This document shows, in pieces, positions 58,573-64,000 of a DNA stretch of 64,000 bases. This stretch comes from Phocaeicola massiliensis B84634 = Timone 84634 = DSM 17679 = JCM 13223 (GTDB lineage: Bacteria > Bacteroidota > Bacteroidia > Bacteroidales > Bacteroidaceae), in NCBI RefSeq assembly GCF_000382445.1, contig NZ_KB905472.1:1634722-1698721 (forward strand), written 5' to 3'. How positions within the stretch are numbered: the stretch's first letter is position 1; the number at the start of each line of letters is the position of its first letter. The notes below the pieces were generated by a model, which was given only the letters and a program-made list of their open reading frames with translations, had not been told where the DNA came from and made no database searches. Position numbers and translations under genes: made by a program.

Positions 58573-59895
58573 TTATTGTTTTTGCCAGTGTTCGTCAACC
58601 AATTCTTTCTTGATATTGACTTCTTCCGGCTTAAAGTATTTACTGAACAATCCCCATGTAACATCCAGCATTTCAGTAGTATCTAAGTTCACATCAATAG
58701 CCAGCAATTGATTTGCGTAATCCTTAGCGAAAGCCAAAGTACGCTCGTCATAGTTAGTCAGGTCGAAACCGTTTTCCATCTTTGTCTTGGCATTGGCAGC
58801 ATCAGCATACAGACGGACTGCGGCATTCATCACCTGCGGATGGTCCTTACGAGTCTTCTTACCACTCACCAACTGTTTCAAACGAGACAACGAACGGAAC
58901 GGGTCAACGATAACTTTACCGATATCGCTGTCACGACGCAGGAACAACTGACCTTCGGTGATGTAACCCGTATTATCAGGAACAGCATGTGTAATATCGC
59001 CGCCACTCAGGGTAGTCACCGCAATAATGGTAATGGAACCTCCTGCCGGGAACTGCACCGCCTTTTCGTATATCTTTGCCAAATCCGAATAAAGAGAACC
59101 CGGCATGGAGTCCTTGGACGGAATTTGGTCCATACGATTGGAAACAATAGCCAACGCATCGGCGTAACTGGTCATATCTGTCAATAACACTAATACTTTC
59201 TGATTGTGTTCCACCGCAAAATATTCGGCAGCCGTCAGCGCCATATCCGGAATCAGCAGACGTTCTACCGGCGGGTTTTCCGTAGTATTTACGAAACTGA
59301 TAATACGGTCAAGAGCACCGGCATTAGAGAATACATTCTTAAAATACAGGTAATCATCATTGGTCATACCCATACCGCCCAAGATGATCTTGTCGGTTTC
59401 GGCACGCAATGCCACATTTGCCATTACCTGATTGAATGGCTGATCAGGATCGGCAAAAAACGGAATCTTCTGTCCTGATACCAGCGTATTATTCAAGTCG
59501 ATTCCGGCAATACCTGTTGCAATCAGTTCCGACGGTTGTTTACGGCGGACAGGATTTACAGAAGGACCACCGATAGGCACTTCTTGTCCCTCTATTTCCG
59601 GTCCCCCGTCAATCGGATCACCAAAGGCGTTGAAGAAACGTCCGGCCAACTGCTCGCTTACTTTCAACGTAGGTGATTTACCTAAAAATACGACCTCTGC
59701 ATTAGTGGGAATACCTTCTGTACCCTCAAACACCTGTAAGGTCACTTCATCGCCCATGATTTTTACCACCTGGGCTAACTTCCCATTTACCATAGCCAAT
59801 TCGTCATAACCTACTCCTGACGCTTTCAGCGAACAAGTAGCCTTGGTAATCTGGCTAATCTTGGTATATATTTTTTGAAATGCTTTTGTTGCCAT
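58573..59895 (-). CDS. ntpB: V-type ATPase subunit B
   Basis: 440 residues, non-catalytic nucleotide-domain subunit. Motifs IGGPSVNPVRRKQPSELIAT, GQKIPFFADPDQPFNQV (degenerate P-loop), LIPDMALTAAEYFAVEHNQK, LLTDMTSYADALAIVSNRM and PSKDSMPGSLYSDLAKIYEK. With A it forms the A3B3 head. It follows subunit A by 110 bp. Confidence 0.94.
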   Translation of the reverse strand: MATKAFQKIYTKISQITKATCSLKASGVGYDELAMVNGKLAQVVKIMGDEVTLQVFEGTEGIPTNAEVVFLGKSPTLKVSEQLAGRFFNAFGDPIDGGPEIEGQEVPIGGPSVNPVRRKQPSELIATGIAGIDLNNTLVSGQKIPFFADPDQPFNQVMANVALRAETDKIILGGMGMTNDDYLYFKNVFSNAGALDRIISFVNTTENPPVERLLIPDMALTAAEYFAVEHNQKVLVLLTDMTSYADALAIVSNRMDQIPSKDSMPGSLYSDLAKIYEKAVQFPAGGSITIIAVTTLSGGDITHAVPDNTGYITEGQLFLRRDSDIGKVIVDPFRSLSRLKQLVSGKKTRKDHPQVMNAAVRLYADAANAKTKMENGFDLTNYDERTLAFAKDYANQLLAIDVNLDTTEMLDVTWGLFSKYFKPEEVNIKKELVDEHWQKQ

Positions 59896-60005
59896 CTATT
59901 TATTTACAATTTACAATTTACATTTTTCTCTTCTTCCCTTTTACCACCTGCAAATACACGCCAAACGGTCAATGATACATTGCACGTGATAAATGGTACA
60001 TTAAA

Positions 60006-61760
60006 TCAGACGCTTCTCTCGGCAACCAACTCTTGCAACTGCTTATTGAAATCCTCATACTGCTCAGATTTATATTTAGCATAGTTCATCTGCTTGCAGA
60101 GGTTGATCATCTTCTTAAAGTAGTCCATTACTTCCAGGAAAGTATCAAACTTAAATTCTGTATGACAGATGTCGATAACCATGTTCAATATATCCTCCTG
60201 ACGTTCCATCGGAGTTACAGAATCAATCTCATCGAAGGCATCCTGTTGTAAGATTACAAAGTCAATTAATTCCGATTTCCAGAAGATAACGTGATATTCT
60301 ACAGGTACACCATCATCACCCAGAATATTAATCTGTTCGGCAATTTCCTTACCACGCAGCAACCGAGTCTTGATTTCGTTCACCTTGCCAATCCATTCGC
60401 CGTTAATACGTTTGGTTATATATTCCTCAAATTCAGGATATTCCAAATATTTAGAATAAGAATCAATCGGATTTACTGCCGGATAACGTTTTCTATCGGC
60501 ACGTTCCTGTTCCAAAGCATAAAAACAACGGGCTACCTTCTTGGTATTTTCAGTTACAGGTTCCTTCAGGTTACCACCTGCCGGAGATACGGTACCGATA
60601 AAAGTAATGGAACCAGTTTCACCATTATTCAGATGTACATATCCTGCACGTCCGTAAAAGTTGGAAATAATGGCCGAGATATCCATCGGGAATGCGTCCG
60701 GACCAGGTAACTCTTCCATACGGTTGGACATTTCGCGCAAGGCCTGCGCCCAACGGGAAGTGGAGTCTGCCATCAGCAACACCTTCAATCCCATGGCACG
60801 ATAGTATTCTGCAATCGTCATGGCCGTGTACACGGACGCTTCACGAGCAGCCACCGGCATGTTTGATGTATTCGCGATGATGATAGTACGTTCCATCAAC
60901 TTACGTCCTGTATGCGGGTCTACCAGTTCAGGGAATTCGGTAAAGATTTCTACTACCTCGTTGGCACGTTCACCGCAAGCAGCGATAATAACAATATCCG
61001 CTTCTGCCTGCTTGGAAATAGCATGTTGAAGTACCGTCTTTCCTGTACCGAACGGACCGGGGATAAATCCTGTCCCTCCCTCTACAATGGGGTTTACCGT
61101 ATCAATAACACGTACACCGGTTTCCAGTAGTTTGTAAGGACGGGGTTTTTCTTTATAGTTAGTCATAGCCTTCTTTACCGGCCACTTCTGAATCATATTC
61201 ACAGGAATATCTTTTCCGTCTTTATCCGTCAGTACAACTACCGTATCTTCAATGCCATATTCGCCTTCCTTTACAATGGATTTAACCTTATAAGTACCAT
61301 CCAACTGGAACGGAACCATAATCTTCAACGGCTGGAAATTTTCATCTACCTGACCTAACCAAGCCGAAGATCCTACTTCATCGCCTACTTTTACCAATGG
61401 AATGAAATGCCATTTCCTTTCCTTGTCGAGCGGATAAGTATATTGTCCTCGTTTTAGGAAAACACCATCCATTTTGTCAAGGTCATTTTGCAGACCATCG
61501 TAGTTTTTAGACAACATGCCCGGTCCCAAGGTCACTTCGAGCATATGTCCTGTAAATTCGGCTTCGGCACCCACCTTAAGTCCACGTGTACTTTCGAACA
61601 CCTGCACATAAACATTGCTGCCTACTACCTTAATAACCTCAGCCATCAATCGGTCTCCGCCTGTCAGAATGTAACAAATCTCATTCTGCGCTACCGGTCC
61701 GTCAACGGTGAGAGTAACCATGTTGGCAATTACGCCACTAACAGTTCCTTTTGTTGCCAT
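60006..61760 (-). CDS. ntpA: V-type ATPase catalytic subunit A
   Basis: 584 residues. P-loop GPFGTGKTVLQHA, catalytic Glu region GERANEVVEIFTEFPEL, SNMPVAAREASVYTAMTIAEY, DSTSRWAQALREMSNRM, and the A-type insertion domain around residues 115-190. It hydrolyses (or makes) ATP. Gene order E-DUF2764-A-B-D-I-K is the same as in Chlamydia. Confidence 0.95.
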   Translation of the reverse strand: MATKGTVSGVIANMVTLTVDGPVAQNEICYILTGGDRLMAEVIKVVGSNVYVQVFESTRGLKVGAEAEFTGHMLEVTLGPGMLSKNYDGLQNDLDKMDGVFLKRGQYTYPLDKERKWHFIPLVKVGDEVGSSAWLGQVDENFQPLKIMVPFQLDGTYKVKSIVKEGEYGIEDTVVVLTDKDGKDIPVNMIQKWPVKKAMTNYKEKPRPYKLLETGVRVIDTVNPIVEGGTGFIPGPFGTGKTVLQHAISKQAEADIVIIAACGERANEVVEIFTEFPELVDPHTGRKLMERTIIIANTSNMPVAAREASVYTAMTIAEYYRAMGLKVLLMADSTSRWAQALREMSNRMEELPGPDAFPMDISAIISNFYGRAGYVHLNNGETGSITFIGTVSPAGGNLKEPVTENTKKVARCFYALEQERADRKRYPAVNPIDSYSKYLEYPEFEEYITKRINGEWIGKVNEIKTRLLRGKEIAEQINILGDDGVPVEYHVIFWKSELIDFVILQQDAFDEIDSVTPMERQEDILNMVIDICHTEFKFDTFLEVMDYFKKMINLCKQMNYAKYKSEQYEDFNKQLQELVAERSV

Positions 61761-61778
61761 ATATCTTTAATCTGTTTA

Positions 61779-62621
61779 TTATCTGAATTCTGCGGGAATC
61801 TGTACTTCGTCCTTCAGTTTGTCAATGATCTGACGGAACAGTTCGCTTCCCTTTTCCTTATCCATAGAAATCCAGCGGCCAATCATTTCCAGTTTCAATA
61901 AGAACACGAAAATCCGTTCCACCGTAAAATAGTTGAAGAAGACAGCGTCTTCCATCCAGTTCCATTTCAACAAATCTATCTTCTTTTCCCTTTCCACCAG
62001 TTCTTCAATCTCGCTGATACGAAGTATCGGCTCAAAATATTCCAGCATTTCGGTCAATCCGAAGTCGCGGGCATTCGATGTACGGATCATCTCACTCACA
62101 TCAGTGTTTCCCACTACCACCTGGGACACGTCCATTTTGTATTTACGTGCAGCCAGTGCAGCCAGTATATTATTGATATTCAGATTAAATTCAAACCAAG
62201 AGGAAATAAATTGATTACCGCAGTTCATAGCATACGCATAATAATATGCAGAAAGCATATCTTCCGCACGATAAAACTCTTCGGCGGACAGAGCCAGATA
62301 AGCAGTAATAAATTCGTAAAGGTAAGATGGATATTTCTTATCCGGCGCATCGCCTTCGCGTACTGCGCTGATAAGGGTCAGCAATTCATCCTGAGAATAA
62401 TTTCCCTCAGAATCCGTCACAGCCTCCTTATCTTTCAGCAGTTTCAGCAGATTAGCATTATCGAATTTCAAATAGAATAAGTCAATCAGCTTTCTATCTT
62501 TTTCCGATAATTCAGGATAAATTTCCGATTTAAAATTGGCCACCGTATAGTTCAGCTTGCCATCTTCCAATGAAAGATCGGGCAAACCGGCTACCAGGCA
62601 ATAATAATTTGTCATAGCCAT
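61779..62621 (-). CDS. DUF2764 protein of the V-type ATPase operon
   Basis: 280 residues, no membrane helix, mostly helical, with YYCLVAGLPDLSLEDGK at the start. It lies 3 bp after subunit E and 18 bp before subunit A, where archaeal and enterococcal operons have the C subunit. Its length and helical nature would suit the C subunit that links rotor ring and shaft, and no other C-like gene is present, but I see no direct sequence proof. The start may be ATG 62621 or 62615. Confidence 0.85.
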   Translation of the reverse strand: MAMTNYYCLVAGLPDLSLEDGKLNYTVANFKSEIYPELSEKDRKLIDLFYLKFDNANLLKLLKDKEAVTDSEGNYSQDELLTLISAVREGDAPDKKYPSYLYEFITAYLALSAEEFYRAEDMLSAYYYAYAMNCGNQFISSWFEFNLNINNILAALAARKYKMDVSQVVVGNTDVSEMIRTSNARDFGLTEMLEYFEPILRISEIEELVEREKKIDLLKWNWMEDAVFFNYFTVERIFVFLLKLEMIGRWISMDKEKGSELFRQIIDKLKDEVQIPAEFR

Positions 62622-62624
62622 GCT

Positions 62625-63215
62625 TTAAAACAACATTTCTACTAATTGAGGACGAAGGAAGTCTTTGAAATAGTTTTCAAATTCCTCTTCACCGAAGTTC
62701 ACTTTGTAAGAACCATCAGCGGGCGAAATTGTGAAGAGGGCTTTAGTACCATTCACTTGTTCTATTCTTACCCCTTTGTCCAACACAGCTTTTGCATTGA
62801 CTGCAAAATGTTTCTTAAGTCCTTCAGCATCTGCGGTAGAAATAACGATAGGTTCATTAGCCGACCATTGGGCCGCTAATGAAACAATAAATTTATTCAG
62901 ATATTCCTTATCTGCCACAAAGCCTTTCACGGCATCACTCACTACCTCGTTAGTCAGTAAAGTAGTAATTTCGGTTTTCAATGCATTCACAGCTTGTCCG
63001 GCAAACAATTTAATTTCTGATTGTGTATTTTCGGCAGTTTCCATTGCCGACTTACGAGCTGCGGCAACAATAGAATCAGCTTCTTTACGAGCATCCTCTA
63101 CTATTTTTGCTGCTTCCTCGTGAGCACTACTGATAAGTCGTTGTGCTTCTTCGTTTCCTTTTTCCACACCTTCACGATAAATCTTATCGGTAAGCTCCTG
63201 AATTTTATTTTCCAT
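62625..63215 (-). CDS. ntpE: V-type ATPase subunit E (peripheral stalk)
   Basis: 196 residues from ATG 63215 (MENKIQELTDKIYREGVEKG); the frame runs to 63299 but the promoter at 63282-63289 lies inside that part. The first 90 residues are an uninterrupted charged coiled coil (AQRLISSAHEEAAKIVEDAR), the rest a small globular head, as usual for subunit E. First gene of the operon. Confidence 0.9.
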   Translation of the reverse strand: MENKIQELTDKIYREGVEKGNEEAQRLISSAHEEAAKIVEDARKEADSIVAAARKSAMETAENTQSEIKLFAGQAVNALKTEITTLLTNEVVSDAVKGFVADKEYLNKFIVSLAAQWSANEPIVISTADAEGLKKHFAVNAKAVLDKGVRIEQVNGTKALFTISPADGSYKVNFGEEEFENYFKDFLRPQLVEMLF

Positions 63216-63281
63216 ATTCTTAGAAGATATTTTTTTGAGTTTAATACTTTCGTTTTTGAAATAAATTCCAAAAGGCTTGCC

Positions 63282-63289
63282 CAAAAATA
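63282..63289 (-). promoter_or_regulatory. -7 element of the V-type ATPase operon
   Basis: TATTTTTG on the minus strand, fits TAnnTTTG, 66 bp before the subunit E start; supports ATG 63215. Confidence 0.45.
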
Positions 63290-63469
63290 CAAAATTCAAT
63301 GATAGAAAAAGAATTTAATAATAGAATTTCCACTAAAAGTACTGCAAAAAGAGAAAAATATGCCACATTCATGTTACATAACATAATCTTTCTGCTAAAC
63401 AGATTAATAAATGATTACTAAAAAATATTTCCCCATCTCATTTAGAGAAAAGATTTACCTTGTTTAATA

Positions 63470-63818
63470 GGGTCAGCGGATTTTTTCAGTTGATAATATC
63501 CTATCTTGCATTATATTGTTTTACCTTTACTCTGCATAAAATTTATGCGTAAGCAATGAATCCATCAGTTTTTTACGTTAAGCCTAAATCAGGCTTCCTG
63601 GCTTTCGGAAGAATGGTACGTTCCGTGCAGACACATTACCGGGAAATAATCAACTTCTTTGACCGACGCTCCACTAATGCCGCTTCGGAATCATTCAATG
63701 CCAAAATTAAGGAGTTCCGCACACAGTTCAGAGGAGTGAAGGACAGAACTTTCTTTTTGTTCAGACTTGCTAAAATTTATGCATAAGCTATGAATCCCTC
63801 AGGTTTTTACGTTGACCC
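63470..63818. mobile_element. Internally deleted insertion sequence (ISAon1/ISL3-like)
   Basis: Left end GGGTCAGCGGATTTTTT (63470) and right end, inverted, GGGTCAACGTAAAAAC (to 63818) resemble terminal inverted repeats. Between them lie the transposase C-terminus (63556-63786) and two direct copies of the right-end sequence (63538-63584 and 63772-63818), so the element looks like a recombination or nested-insertion product that lost most of its gene. Confidence 0.6.
63556..63786 (+). pseudogene. Transposase C-terminal fragment
   Basis: The last 65 or so residues of a DDE transposase: FFDRRSTNAASESFNAKIKE and RTQFRGVKDRTFFLFRLAKI contain the final catalytic Glu (SESFNAKIK) and match the C-terminus of ISAon1/ISL3-type transposases of Bacteroidetes. 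The first residues come from the duplicated end sequence, not from the transposase. Not functional. Confidence 0.75.
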
Positions 63819-63861
63819 AAAATATGCAGTTGAGCAGAGTATAACCAAATCAGTATAAACA

Positions 63862-63904
63862 CACAAAAAAAAGCCTCCGAGTCAGTCAAATGACTCGGAG
63901 GCTT
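63862..63904 (-). terminator. Terminator of the rRNA operon
   Basis: Perfect 14-bp stem AAGCCTCCGAGTCA/TGACTCGGAGGCTT and, on the minus strand, a run of eight T; a few bases after the 5S rRNA 3' end. Confidence 0.9.
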
Positions 63905-63912
63905 CCATCAAA

Positions 63913-64000
<88 letters not shown>

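Overview
The window is a piece of a Bacteroides-type chromosome (order Bacteroidales, Bacteroides or Phocaeicola; species not assigned). This rests on many promoters with the Bacteroides -7 element TAnnTTTG, a type III glutamine synthetase, carboxynorspermidine decarboxylase, a chlamydia-like V-type ATPase operon with a DUF2764 gene, a eukaryote-like (GT3) glycogen synthase, and a transposase remnant of a Bacteroidetes type. It is mostly core metabolism, with a few repeat-rich gaps and no prophage, large mobile island or CRISPR array.

Layout. 1-6411: a leftward efflux/export operon (TolC-like outer membrane factor, HlyD-like adaptor, MacB/FtsX-type permease running off the left edge) diverges from a rightward NtrC-type regulator and its kinase. 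A near-consensus sigma-54 promoter and three copies of a 15-bp palindrome lie between them, so the regulator probably controls the exporter. 6508-13554: an acetyltransferase-nitrilase fusion, a LruC-type lipoprotein, a glutamine synthetase family protein and a secreted 5'-nucleotidase. 13728-14391: a leftward operon of six tRNAs (3 Gly-GCC, 2 Leu-CAG, 1 Leu-GAG). 14483-18707: nspC and a UvrD/PcrA helicase, divergent from superoxide dismutase. 18708-20016: a 1.3-kb gene-free gap with short elements bearing terminal inverted repeats, TCATTCTGAG repeats and an unusual array of palindromes spaced about 20-22 bp.

20017-32502: nitrogen and lysine/cell-wall metabolism: leftward gltB-gltD-asnB and rightward dapF-dapL-glnN. 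32671-34672: a hybrid-type sensor kinase gene broken by a one-base frameshift. 34701-41095: a TPP riboswitch, thiS-thiE-thiG-thiC, a HEAT-like hypothetical gene, thiH and thiF; a second ThiE-like gene with its own promoter follows. 41951-42889: prs. 42998-49511: the polyamine ABC transporter operon potABCD, with a cysteine-rich sensor kinase upstream. 49691-50785: a TlpA-like thiol-disulfide lipoprotein. 51137-55402: glycogen synthase and alpha-glucan phosphorylase. 55657-63215: V-type ATPase genes E, DUF2764, A, B, D, I, K; the K subunit carries the full Na+-ligand set known from Enterococcus NtpK. 63470-64000: an internally deleted IS copy, then the terminator and 3' part of a 5S rRNA gene of a leftward rRNA operon.

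The genes share two themes: nitrogen assimilation (two glutamine synthetase types, glutamate synthase, asparagine synthetase) and polyamines (NspC plus PotABCD). The most unusual items are the sigma-54 control region of the exporter, the helically spaced palindrome arrays at 18920-19180 and 40185-40262, a PotD-like protein with both a lipobox and a C-terminal membrane anchor, and the predicted Na+ specificity of the V-ATPase.
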